7,767 nt of DNA from Clostridia bacterium (GTDB lineage: Bacteria > Bacillota_A > Clostridia > Oscillospirales > CAG-272), in assembly GCA_017472105.1 (NCBI GenBank), contig JAFUQY010000040.1, positions 1-7,767 of the forward strand, in the 5' to 3' direction. A program made the position numbers and the translations under genes. Each line of letters opens with the position of its first letter. Position 1 is the first letter of the stretch. The notes beneath the pieces are model-generated. The model made no database searches and was not told the DNA's origin. It worked only from the letters and a program-made list of their open reading frames with translations. Positions 1 through 6,157 of this stretch are shown one piece after another.

Positions 1-2
1 CC

Positions 3-641
3 GAGGACGCCGAAATCCGCGAAATCATCCGGCACATCTGCGGCAAGGACGCCACCGACCCGTCCCTCTCCCGCGCTTAGTATAAGAATGAAAACGAAAA
101 CGGCGGCGCGGCGTATTATTTCCCGTCCAACAAGACGGCGGCTGACGGTACCGGCTCCGTTTCCGCGAACATTCTCTATCAGGCAACCCAGAAATTCAAC
201 ATTGCACCCGACGTTTACATCGACCGCATGCCCCGGCGCGAGCTGCTCGGCATGGTGAATTACAGTCTCCCGGATTTCCGCAAGGTCGGCGTTCACAAGC
301 GGCTGGCAAAGAGCTGCTCGATGAACTACCTGCACAAGCGATACGCCGGATGCGACATTTTCTACTTCACCAACACCTCGGGCGACGCGTACAACGGCAG
401 TATCCTGCTGCGAGGACGGCACACTCCGGAAGAGTGGAATCCGTACACCGGAAAGATCCACAAGCTGACCACGGAGCTCGTACGGTTCCGCGGCGAAATC
501 TATACCCGCGTTGACGCAAGCATTGAAGCGTCCTCCTGCACCTTCTTCGTCAGCCCGATCCAGCGCACGCAGAAGGAAATCATCCGCGACTTCACGGACG
601 GCGAGGACATCCCCGAATTCTTCGCGAAAGAGAATTTCTAA
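3..641 (+). pseudogene. 3' part of a large glycoside hydrolase-like gene interrupted by an in-frame TAG
   Basis: The gene enters from the left edge, so its start is not in the window. One reading frame runs from base 3 to the TAA at 639-641, with strong C/G preference at third positions, and is broken only by TAG at 78-80. The residues before the stop (EDAEIREIIRHICG) and after it (YKNENENGGAAYYFPSNKTA) both read as normal protein in the same frame, so this is a point nonsense codon or recoded amber rather than a frameshift. The segment DIFYFTNTSGDAYNGSILLR, followed by EEWNPYTGKI, resembles the C-terminal beta-sandwich of GH106-type alpha-L-rhamnosidase-like enzymes. Members usually read 'FF-N-S ... 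LWDP-TGE' there. That assignment is from memory of the family, and related GH families share the motif. The catalytic domain would lie upstream, out of view. Alternatives are a sequencing error or amber readthrough. Confidence 0.6.
228..641 (+). CDS. C-terminal fragment of a glycoside hydrolase-like protein (first ATG after the in-frame TAG)
   Basis: This 137-residue ORF is the part of the interrupted hydrolase frame that a gene finder would report, beginning at the first ATG after the amber codon. The start is not convincing. There is no purine-rich ribosome site before base 228, and the same frame continues upstream for 49 codons of good coding sequence back to the stop at 78-80. The protein carries the motif YFTNTSGDAYNGSILLRGRH and then EEWNPYTGKIHKL, which looks like a beta-sandwich tail of a rhamnosidase-type (GH106-like) enzyme. 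No catalytic region or signal peptide is present, so on its own it should not be an active glycosidase. It ends 24 bases before the MoxR ATPase gene. Either it is decayed, or it is translated as the end of the longer protein by readthrough. Confidence 0.5.
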   Translation: MPRRELLGMVNYSLPDFRKVGVHKRLAKSCSMNYLHKRYAGCDIFYFTNTSGDAYNGSILLRGRHTPEEWNPYTGKIHKLTTELVRFRGEIYTRVDASIEASSCTFFVSPIQRTQKEIIRDFTDGEDIPEFFAKENF

Positions 642-665
642 TCTATAAATTGAGGAGAACCATCC

Positions 666-1613
666 ATGTATTCCGAAACCATTTCCGCCACCGCGCAGAA
701 AATCATCGACAACGTGCAGAAGGCAATCTACGGCAAGGAGAGGGAAATCCGCTTCGTCGTGACTGCCATGCTGTGCCGCGGCCACGTGCTTCTGGATGAT
801 ATCCCGGGCACGGGCAAGACCACGCTCGCAAAAGCCCTTGCAAAATCCATCGCCGCCGACACCAAGCGTATCCAGTTCACGCCCGACCTGCTCCCGTCCG
901 ACATCACCGGCGTCAATTTCTTCAATCAGAAAACCATGGATTTCGTGTTCCGTCAGGGTCCCGTGTTCACGAGTATCCTGCTGGCGGATGAAATCAACCG
1001 TACCACGCCGAGAACGCAGTCCGCGCTTCTGGAATGTATGGAAGAGCATCAGGCTACCATCGACGGCGTGACCTATCCGCTTGACGACCCGTTCTTCGTC
1101 ATCGCAACCCAGAACCCGATCGAATCGCAGGGTACATTCCCGCTCCCGGAAGCGCAGATGGACCGTTTCCTCATGAAGCTCTCCCTCGGCTATCCGGCGC
1201 ATGATGCGGAAAAGAACATCCTGACCCAGTACAACAGCCGCAGTCCCGTTGCGGAGCTTGACGCCGTATGCACCAGAGCCGACGTTGCCGCCGCTGCGGA
1301 AATGGTCAGAAGCATCACCGTGAGCGAGCCGATCAAGGATTACATCATCAACATCGCCGACGCCACACGGAACAGCGACAGACTCCGTCTCGGTGTGAGC
1401 CCGCGTGCCACTCTCGCACTCATGCGCGCTTCTCAGGCATATGCCGGCATCATGGGACGCGACTACGTTCTCCCGGATGACGTCAAGACCGTCGCAATCC
1501 CTGTTCTCTCCCACAGAATCATCACCCGCTCCCAGAACACCATCCGCCTCACCGACACCAACGAACAGGTGATTGAGTACATCATCGACACCGTCAAGGC
1601 ACCGGTGGAATAA
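666..1613 (+). CDS. MoxR-family AAA+ ATPase
   Basis: The 315-residue protein is full length for the MoxR family, cytoplasmic ATPases thought to act as chaperones that mature or activate partner proteins, often with von Willebrand A-like or DUF58 partners. Visible motifs are Walker A DIPGTGKTT (45-53), the MoxR-typical QFTPDLLPSDITG (70-82), Walker B ILLADE followed by INR (104-112), sensor 1 in IATQNP (Asn150), the arginine finger in AQMDRF (Arg167), and sensor 2 in GVSPRATLAL (Arg247). All catalytic residues appear intact. The ATG at 666 is supported by GAGGAG at 652-657, eight bases upstream. The DUF58 and membrane-protein genes downstream fit the usual MoxR module, though 348 bases separate it from DUF58. 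No promoter is evident in the 24-base gap upstream, so it may be cotranscribed with the hydrolase frame. The family call is certain; the client protein is inferred. Confidence 0.95.
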   Translation: MYSETISATAQKIIDNVQKAIYGKEREIRFVVTAMLCRGHVLLDDIPGTGKTTLAKALAKSIAADTKRIQFTPDLLPSDITGVNFFNQKTMDFVFRQGPVFTSILLADEINRTTPRTQSALLECMEEHQATIDGVTYPLDDPFFVIATQNPIESQGTFPLPEAQMDRFLMKLSLGYPAHDAEKNILTQYNSRSPVAELDAVCTRADVAAAAEMVRSITVSEPIKDYIINIADATRNSDRLRLGVSPRATLALMRASQAYAGIMGRDYVLPDDVKTVAIPVLSHRIITRSQNTIRLTDTNEQVIEYIIDTVKAPVE

Positions 1614-1622
1614 TCATAATTA

Positions 1623-1636
1623 AGAATGCAGAATGC
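1623..1636. repeat. two tandem AGAATGC heptamers after the MoxR ATPase gene
   Basis: Two exact seven-base copies follow AATTA just after the stop codon. They mark the left side of the spacer element, much as the heptamer array at 7691-7725 marks the right side of the spacer after pgi. Two copies alone could be chance. Confidence 0.4.
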
Positions 1637-1790
1637 ATAGAAAAGCCGTTCATCAATCTGCACCCGCGCCGCAGGCTGTGTTTACCGCAGAAGCTGAGTG
1701 TCCCTGACGATAAAGAAAGATCGCTCAACTTTACAGCTGCACGTTGTAAAAAACTCCCGCCCGGCGGAGCCTTGGGTCCAGGCACTCCTG

Positions 1791-1827
1791 GTCGCCGAAT
1801 CGAGAGCCCGGCGACAGAGGGTTCTCG
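1791..1827 (+). ncRNA. possible H-type pseudoknot within the spacer element
   Basis: Stem 1 pairs GTCGCCG (1791-1797) with CGGCGAC (1809-1815), seven perfect pairs. Stem 2 pairs CGAGAGCC (1801-1808), which lies in the loop of stem 1, with GGTTCTCG (1820-1827), eight pairs including one G-U. The linkers are three bases (1798-1800), zero, and four bases (1816-1819). This is geometrically possible for a coaxially stacked H-type pseudoknot, although the four-base linker is tight. The alternative is two mutually exclusive hairpins. The pairing is seen in the sequence. That it is transcribed and folds this way is inference, and no known RNA family was recognised. Confidence 0.35.
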
Positions 1828-1857
1828 CGCCCGCCGCGCAGGCGTACAAAACCAATT

Positions 1858-1874
1858 GAAATGCGGAGCATTTC
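1858..1874. repeat. AAATGC/GCATTT hairpin, related to the one at 7665-7680
   Basis: GAAATGC and GCATTTC form a perfect seven-base stem around a GGA loop. A close relative with the core AAATGC/GCATTT and a four-base loop occurs at 7665-7680. Both are followed by a pyrimidine-rich ACC stretch (CCACC here, TTTACC there) and have TTAATTT nearby. The recurrence in two unrelated spacers suggests a dispersed intergenic repeat. Confidence 0.45.
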
Positions 1875-1961
1875 CACCTTAATTTATCCGGAATCTCCAA
1901 GCCGAATAAAGTTTTATAGTTAACGATAAAAAGAAATACAGAAAGAATAAAGAGTACTGCA

Positions 1962-3182
1962 ATGATTCTGATTGCGCTCATTCTCGCGGCCGTCCTTGTG
2001 TTCCTGATCCAGGCGGACTATTACAAAAAGCACGCCTTCGACAATCTGGAATACCGGGTGACCCTCTCCACATCCGAAGTATTCGAAGATGAAGAAATCT
2101 TCCTGTACGAGGAAATCACCAACAACAAATTCCTGCCGCTGCCGTTTCTCAAGGTCGACACCGAGCTTCCGGACGGTCTTGCGTTCCACATCCTCGAGGA
2201 CGACAGAAAAACCGGCACCCGGCGTGACACCTACCCGCGCATCATCCACTCCATCTTCGTCATGAAGGGTCACGAAATGATCCGCAGACGCTGGAGAGTC
2301 AAGTGCGACGTGCGCGGAACCTATTACCTCGGAAACGCGACCCTGCTTGCGGACAACATCTTCGGCTCCCAGCACACCGCGCATGTCATCGAAGCCGACC
2401 GCGAAACCGCTCCGCAGATCGTCGTGCTCCCGAAGGCGATTGACCTCGCGAAGGAATTCACCTGCTCCCGCTATACCAACGGGGAATTCGTCGTGCAGTC
2501 CAGTCTCCTGTCCGATCCGCTTCTCAGAGCCGGCGTGCGCGATTATACCCCCGGCGACCCAATGAACCGCATCAACTGGACGCAGACCGCCGTGCGGAAC
2601 CATCTCATGGTCAATATCGAGGAGCACACCAACCGGCATCAGTTCAACATCGTCCTCAACATGCAGGCGCGCGACATCGAAAAGCAGATTCCCGGCCCGC
2701 CGAGCGCACGTTCCACGGTTGAATTGTGCCTGACCGTCATCGCGTCCATCCTCGACAGCGTGTCCGGCGAAAATGTTCCCGTGCGGATCATCTCGAACAC
2801 GCCGCCGGAGCTGTACGGTGACGATCTTTCGGGCGCGTTTGACCCGGACGACGAGATCGGATCGAAGATTTTCGTCTCGCCCGAATTCAAGGGCAAGCTG
2901 AACATGATTACGGCTCTCCGGTTCCTCGCGCAGATGGAGCTGATGATCTCCACGCCCATCGAGAAAATGCTCGACCACATTCTCGAGAATCCCTATGCCT
3001 ACACCAGCGGCGGAAACATGGTCTTCGTCTCGTCGTATCTGAGCGAGCGGATGATAAACTTCTGCTACGCACTCAGAAAAATCGGCGTGAACGTGATTTT
3101 CTACATCACATCCGCCAGCATCAACGCGTCCATCATCCCGGACGATATCGAAGTCCACTTCAAGACATACATCGAAGAATAA
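1962..3182 (+). CDS. DUF58 domain-containing protein
   Basis: This 406-residue protein begins with a hydrophobic segment (about 2-17), so it is probably anchored in the membrane with most of the chain on one side. The DUF58 signature is clear: GVRDYTPGDPMNRINWTQTA followed by VRNHLMV (191-217), matching the family pattern G-R-Y-x-G-D-x-x-R-x-I-W. After it comes an alternating beta/alpha region (about 226-395) compatible with the von Willebrand A-like fold proposed for these proteins. Such proteins are usual partners of MoxR ATPases; their exact biochemical role is unknown. Only one N-terminal hydrophobic segment is seen, whereas many members have two. The start at 1962 has a weak ribosome site (AAGAG, seven bases upstream), and no better start precedes it. 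The stop is followed nine bases later by the membrane-protein gene, so those two are translated as an operon. Confidence 0.9.
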   Translation: MILIALILAAVLVFLIQADYYKKHAFDNLEYRVTLSTSEVFEDEEIFLYEEITNNKFLPLPFLKVDTELPDGLAFHILEDDRKTGTRRDTYPRIIHSIFVMKGHEMIRRRWRVKCDVRGTYYLGNATLLADNIFGSQHTAHVIEADRETAPQIVVLPKAIDLAKEFTCSRYTNGEFVVQSSLLSDPLLRAGVRDYTPGDPMNRINWTQTAVRNHLMVNIEEHTNRHQFNIVLNMQARDIEKQIPGPPSARSTVELCLTVIASILDSVSGENVPVRIISNTPPELYGDDLSGAFDPDDEIGSKIFVSPEFKGKLNMITALRFLAQMELMISTPIEKMLDHILENPYAYTSGGNMVFVSSYLSERMINFCYALRKIGVNVIFYITSASINASIIPDDIEVHFKTYIEE

Positions 3183-3191
3183 GGAGGCCGC

Positions 3192-4709
3192 ATGAAAACA
3201 TACGAAACCTTTTTCGAGCGCGTTTTTTCGCTGGTCTCCCTCATTGCCATCTCGATGATGATGGTGCCGCTGTTCATCATGCTCACCGGTCAGCTGTTCC
3301 CGGGCGATCCGTGGGTGTGCGTGGTCTTTGCGGTGCTCTCAACCTTCCTCGGCTACGGCATTCAGGCAGTCATGGCAAAATCGGCAGGGAAGCGGCCCTC
3401 GCGTGACGGATTCTCCGATGTCGCGGAAGGCACCGTCGGCAGTTTTTCCTTCACCAATGCCGCACCCGCGCTCCTCATCATCGCCGTTTCCGCAGTCGCC
3501 GGATTTTTCCTCTTTGACTGGCTCATCCAGCTGCGCTTCAGCTTCGGCAATCTCGTCTATCAGGGCAACGTCATCGCATACACGCCCGTCTACACCATCA
3601 TGGCGACCCTCGCGTATCTCACCGCAGTCATCGGCGGATGCGTGATCTGGTTCTACCCGATGGAACGGCTGGCGAACGTGTACTTCCTTGTGACCTGCTG
3701 CGTCCTCTTTTACGCCGAGCTGTTTTTCTCCACGCTCATGCTCGCACCGCTGTTCTCGGCGGGATTCTCCGTCTTTGCCGATGCCTCGCTGATTATGACC
3801 ATCGGGCTCCCGTTCCTTGTGTTCACCGTGTGCATGCTCCTGATTTTCAACCAGAGCAATCTCCAGACACGGTACCGCGGTTCGGTGGTGTCCGTGATTA
3901 CGCCGTCCGCGCGGTTCTACAACATGGGACTTGTGATGGTGATGATGCTGTGCGTCCTTCTGATGACCGTCATCTGCTACATCACCCTCTCCGGCATCTG
4001 GCTCATCATCCGCATGATTCTGTTCATCGTCGCGTTCCGCTGGTTCTACGGACGGGGCACGCCGGAAAGCGATAACAAGGTTTACGAATACGTCGACTCG
4101 GACGAAGCCGGGCAGATGATGCAGAGAAACGTCATGTCCCCGGAAAACCAGTACCTCATCGCGGTGTTTGCGCTCCTTGCTCTGGCGGCTCTTGCGCTGT
4201 ACATCGGTGCGAGAACGGGGTATCTGCAAAAGCTCATGGCACGGCTGCGCGAATGGCTCCGGGATCTGCTTGACACCTTCCGCATCGGACGGGACATTTT
4301 CCGCGGTGCCGACAGCGGTCTGGAATCGAACGAGATCTACAACTACAAGGACGAAAAGAAGCTGATCCAGAACGCGGCGATCCGGGATTTTCAGGCAATG
4401 GCGGCGACGACGGACACCTACAAGCTGTTCATGCTCCGCCTCCAGCGTCTGAAATCCTACGAGGAGCAGCTCTGCTACGCCTATGCGGTTCTCCTGCGGA
4501 TGTACAAAAAGCTGAACATCAGCCTGCACATCGCCGATACGCCCCGCGAAGTCGAAGGAAAAGTCGTACGCACCCTGCCGGAATCCGAAATCCGCGAAAT
4601 CACCGCCGATTTTGAACGGATCCGGTACGCGGAAGAAGAGCTCTCCGACAGCGAAGCGGCAACGGTACTCAACCGCATCTGCGGCGTCGTGAAACGATAC
4701 ATGTTCTGA
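3192..4709 (+). CDS. polytopic membrane protein with a DUF4129-like C-terminal domain, partner of the MoxR/DUF58 pair
   Basis: The 505-residue protein has about nine hydrophobic segments, roughly at 11-33, 41-61, 92-112, 127-155, 162-189, 198-219, 244-266, 268-286 and 321-340. A charged cytoplasmic-looking tail follows. The tail (about 410-505) contains YAVLLRMYKKL, the TPREVEGKVV stretch (450-459) and FERIRYAEEELSD. This resembles DUF4129, a domain often fused to membrane transglutaminases or lying beside them in MoxR/DUF58 loci. No transglutaminase core with its Cys-His-Asp triad can be seen, so this looks like a membrane-plus-DUF4129 variant. The start is firm: GGAGG at 3183-3187 overlaps the end of the DUF58 gene and sits four bases before the ATG. 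A role as membrane scaffold of the module is inferred. The DUF4129 assignment is by motif resemblance, not a profile search. Confidence 0.75.
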   Translation: MKTYETFFERVFSLVSLIAISMMMVPLFIMLTGQLFPGDPWVCVVFAVLSTFLGYGIQAVMAKSAGKRPSRDGFSDVAEGTVGSFSFTNAAPALLIIAVSAVAGFFLFDWLIQLRFSFGNLVYQGNVIAYTPVYTIMATLAYLTAVIGGCVIWFYPMERLANVYFLVTCCVLFYAELFFSTLMLAPLFSAGFSVFADASLIMTIGLPFLVFTVCMLLIFNQSNLQTRYRGSVVSVITPSARFYNMGLVMVMMLCVLLMTVICYITLSGIWLIIRMILFIVAFRWFYGRGTPESDNKVYEYVDSDEAGQMMQRNVMSPENQYLIAVFALLALAALALYIGARTGYLQKLMARLREWLRDLLDTFRIGRDIFRGADSGLESNEIYNYKDEKKLIQNAAIRDFQAMAATTDTYKLFMLRLQRLKSYEEQLCYAYAVLLRMYKKLNISLHIADTPREVEGKVVRTLPESEIREITADFERIRYAEEELSDSEAATVLNRICGVVKRYMF

Positions 4710-4723
4710 TAAAACATGGGTAG

Positions 4724-4774
4724 GGACCGGCGTCCCCGACGGTCCACACTGAAGCTTAAACTAACGGACCGTCG
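4724..4774. repeat. interlocking inverted repeats after the MoxR/DUF58 operon
   Basis: CGACGGTCC (4737-4745) is perfectly complementary to GGACCGTCG (4766-4774), nine pairs with a 20-base loop. The same left arm can instead pair with upstream GGAC plus CGTC (4724-4727 and 4731-4734), eight pairs with a CGG bulge and a CCC loop. The two folds exclude each other. No T-run follows, so neither is a standard intrinsic terminator. From memory, GTAGGGACCG-type words recur in spacers of gut Clostridia, so a dispersed repeat is the simplest reading. Confidence 0.5.
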
Positions 4775-4865
4775 AGCCACGTTCGAGAAGGTGACCAATC
4801 CCTGCATTTAGTCTGGCGTTTGGTTGATTAACGGCTTGATCTGCATAAATCCTCCTTCACTCCGG

Positions 4866-4871
4866 TATAAT
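4866..4871 (+). promoter_or_regulatory. candidate -10 box (TATAAT) for the carboxypeptidase gene
   Basis: A perfect TATAAT lies inside the left arm of the hairpin. Transcription would start near 4878, giving a leader of about 24 bases that lacks the left arm and leaves the ribosome site free. No good -35 sits at the usual distance: TGCATA at 4842-4847 (18-base spacer) matches only three of six, and TTGATC at 4836-4841 is too far away. There is no extended -10 TG. The promoter is therefore plausible but weak or activator-dependent. Confidence 0.45.
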
Positions 4872-4890
4872 GAAGTATCTTTATTGTATC

Positions 4891-4896
4891 GGAGTG
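4891..4896 (+). promoter_or_regulatory. Shine-Dalgarno site GGAGTG that fixes the start at 4902
   Basis: GGAG is seven bases before the ATG at 4902. An in-frame TTG at 4824 would add 26 residues ahead of the signal peptide and has no ribosome site, so 4902 is preferred. Confidence 0.75.
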
Positions 4897-4901
4897 TTTT
4901 T

Positions 4902-6044
4902 ATGTGCAGATTTGTTTCCTTATTATTGGTGTTTGTGCTTGTATTTTCCGTTCCGGTTTATGCCGCTGTTGAGGACAATATTCCGTTTGATGTGAATGCG
5001 GACTCTGCCGTGCTCATGGATGCGGCGACAGGGACAGTGCTTTATGCGAAGAATGCCGATTCGGCGCTTCCTCCGGCGTCGGTGACAAAAATCATGACGC
5101 TGCTTCTCTTCATGGAGGAGGTGGAGCGGGGCAATATCCGGCTGGACGAGGAGATTTCCGTGAGCGAATACGCGGCGTCGATGGGCGGCTCGCAGGTGTA
5201 TCTTGAGCCCGGTGAGACGATGGCGGCTGAGGAAATGCTCAAGTGCGTGATTATTGCGTCAGCGAACGACGGTGCGGTTGCTCTGGCGGAAAAGGTTGCG
5301 GGCAGTGAGGAGGCGTTTGTTGCGCTCATGAACGAGCGTGCGGCAGAACTCGGGATGGACAACACCCATTTCGAAAACGTGACGGGGCTGGATGACGACA
5401 CGGAAAAGCATCTGACGAGCGCGTACGATATCGCACTGATGTCGCGGGAGCTGATTTCGCATGAGACGATTCTGAAATACTCCTCCATCTGGATGGACAC
5501 GATCCGGGACGGCGCATTCGGACTGACCAACACCAACCGGCTCATCCGCTTCTACGACGGTGCGACGGGACTGAAAACAGGCTCGACCTCCAAAGCCGGA
5601 TTCTGCATCAGCGCAACGGCACAGCGGGACGGCATGCATCTGATCGCGGTCATCATGGGCGCACCCACGCGGGATATCCGGAACGAAGCGGCGCGTCAGC
5701 TTCTCGACTACGGATTCTCGAAGGTTTCGCTGTACCGTCACGACGGCGGAGATGCGGGCGAAATCCGGGTGACGGGCGGGACTCGGGAGACGGTGCGGTA
5801 TCAATCGGAGCCGTTTGTTCTGCTTCTGCCGAAAGGGAAGGCGAAGGATGTGCAGATCGAGCTTCTGCCGGATGAATCCGCTCCCGCACCGATTGAAGCC
5901 GGGGACAGAGTCGGCACGATCCGGTATCTCTCGGACGGGGAAGTCATCGGAGAGGGCGCACTTACGGCGTCTGAGAGCGTCGGCAGAATCACGTTCGGGA
6001 CACTTTTTCTGAAAATGCTTGGAATATCTCTGCTGAAAGGATGA
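4902..6044 (+). CDS. D-alanyl-D-alanine carboxypeptidase (peptidase S11, DacF-type penicillin-binding protein)
   Basis: The 380-residue enzyme removes the terminal D-Ala from peptidoglycan pentapeptides outside the membrane, limiting cross-linking. A signal peptide is evident (MCRF, then a hydrophobic run to about residue 19, with likely cleavage near VYA-A at 21/22). All three active-site motifs of penicillin-recognising serine enzymes are present: SVTK (Ser60-Lys63), SAN (Ser120-Asn122) and KTG (Lys225-Gly227). A C-terminal PBP5-like domain follows (about 275-360). The end, FGTLFLKMLGISLLKG, could be the amphipathic membrane anchor usual in this family. Length and motif order are normal. 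A longer reading from TTG at 4824 is rejected because it puts polar residues before the signal peptide and has no ribosome site. Codon use (GAG, GCG, CGG, ACG, GTG) differs from the GAA- and C-ending style of its neighbours. DacF-like sporulation expression is possible but not shown. Confidence 0.95.
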   Translation: MCRFVSLLLVFVLVFSVPVYAAVEDNIPFDVNADSAVLMDAATGTVLYAKNADSALPPASVTKIMTLLLFMEEVERGNIRLDEEISVSEYAASMGGSQVYLEPGETMAAEEMLKCVIIASANDGAVALAEKVAGSEEAFVALMNERAAELGMDNTHFENVTGLDDDTEKHLTSAYDIALMSRELISHETILKYSSIWMDTIRDGAFGLTNTNRLIRFYDGATGLKTGSTSKAGFCISATAQRDGMHLIAVIMGAPTRDIRNEAARQLLDYGFSKVSLYRHDGGDAGEIRVTGGTRETVRYQSEPFVLLLPKGKAKDVQIELLPDESAPAPIEAGDRVGTIRYLSDGEVIGEGALTASESVGRITFGTLFLKMLGISLLKG

Positions 6045-6063
6045 AATATTCATAAAAAACCTA

Positions 6064-6092
6064 TTGAAAAAACCGAAAAAATGTAGTATGAT
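6064..6092 (+). promoter_or_regulatory. sigma-A-type promoter of pgi
   Basis: TTGAAA (6064-6069), a 17-base spacer and TATGAT (6087-6092) differ from the TTGACA/TATAAT consensus at one position each. A-rich sequence (6045-6060) precedes it like an UP element. Transcription should start near 6099, giving a leader of about 59 bases with GGAGG at 6143-6147 before the ATG. This indicates pgi is expressed independently of the carboxypeptidase gene. Confidence 0.8.
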
Positions 6093-6157
6093 ATAGACAG
6101 CAAAATATTCTTGGTGCGGCATCACGTTAAACTGTAATTCACGGAGGACTTTAAATT

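Larger units (their letters stand above)
1614..1961. other. 348-base non-coding spacer, hairpin-rich, between the MoxR ATPase and DUF58 genes
   Basis: No credible gene lies here; ORFs crossing it have no ribosome site or recognisable protein. From left to right it holds: a tandem heptamer AGAATGC x2 (1623-1636); an inverted repeat TTTACA/TGTAAA (1730-1735 and 1745-1750); a CTCC/GGAG hairpin (1754-1769); CCAGG-CACT-CCTGG (1778-1791); two interlocking stems at 1791-1827; CGCC/GGCG (1832-1844); and GAAATGC-GGA-GCATTTC (1858-1874). The last 80 bases are AT-rich. The dense run of stems from 1754 to 1874 looks like a mobile intergenic repeat or a structured RNA rather than a simple operon gap. MoxR and DUF58 genes are normally nearly contiguous, so this may be a secondary insertion. 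It could also separate expression of the ATPase from the two downstream genes. Confidence 0.6.
4858..4901 (+). terminator. 14-bp hairpin plus T5 directly before the carboxypeptidase start codon
   Basis: CACTCCGGTATAAT (4858-4871) pairs with ATTGTATCGGAGTG (4883-4896) over 14 positions, two of them G-U, around an 11-base loop, followed at once by TTTTT (4897-4901). This has the form of a Rho-independent terminator and would end transcription from the operon upstream. The right arm contains the GGAG ribosome site of the next gene, so any readthrough RNA would have that site buried in the stem. The fold is seen in sequence; termination activity is inferred. Confidence 0.6.

Noticed and set aside
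1856..1920. Promoter before the DUF58 gene (TTGAAA at 1856-1861 or TATAGT at 1915-1920)
   Set aside because: Neither box has a matching partner at 16-18 bases: the -10 opposite TTGAAA matches only about three of six, and no -35 fits TATAGT.
1920..3158. 412-codon antisense ORF across the DUF58 gene
   Set aside because: Same explanation: it is exactly codon-aligned with the sense gene and rich in D, E, V, H and R, without motifs.
3339..4529. 396-codon antisense ORF across the membrane-protein gene
   Set aside because: Codon-aligned shadow. The sense strand has clear membrane segments and a ribosome site, and the antisense product is an unusual His/Glu-rich chain.
4824..4901. TTG start giving a 26-residue extension of the carboxypeptidase
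   Set aside because: There is no ribosome site upstream, and the extension crosses the hairpin and puts polar residues ahead of the signal peptide. The ATG at 4902 has GGAG at good spacing.
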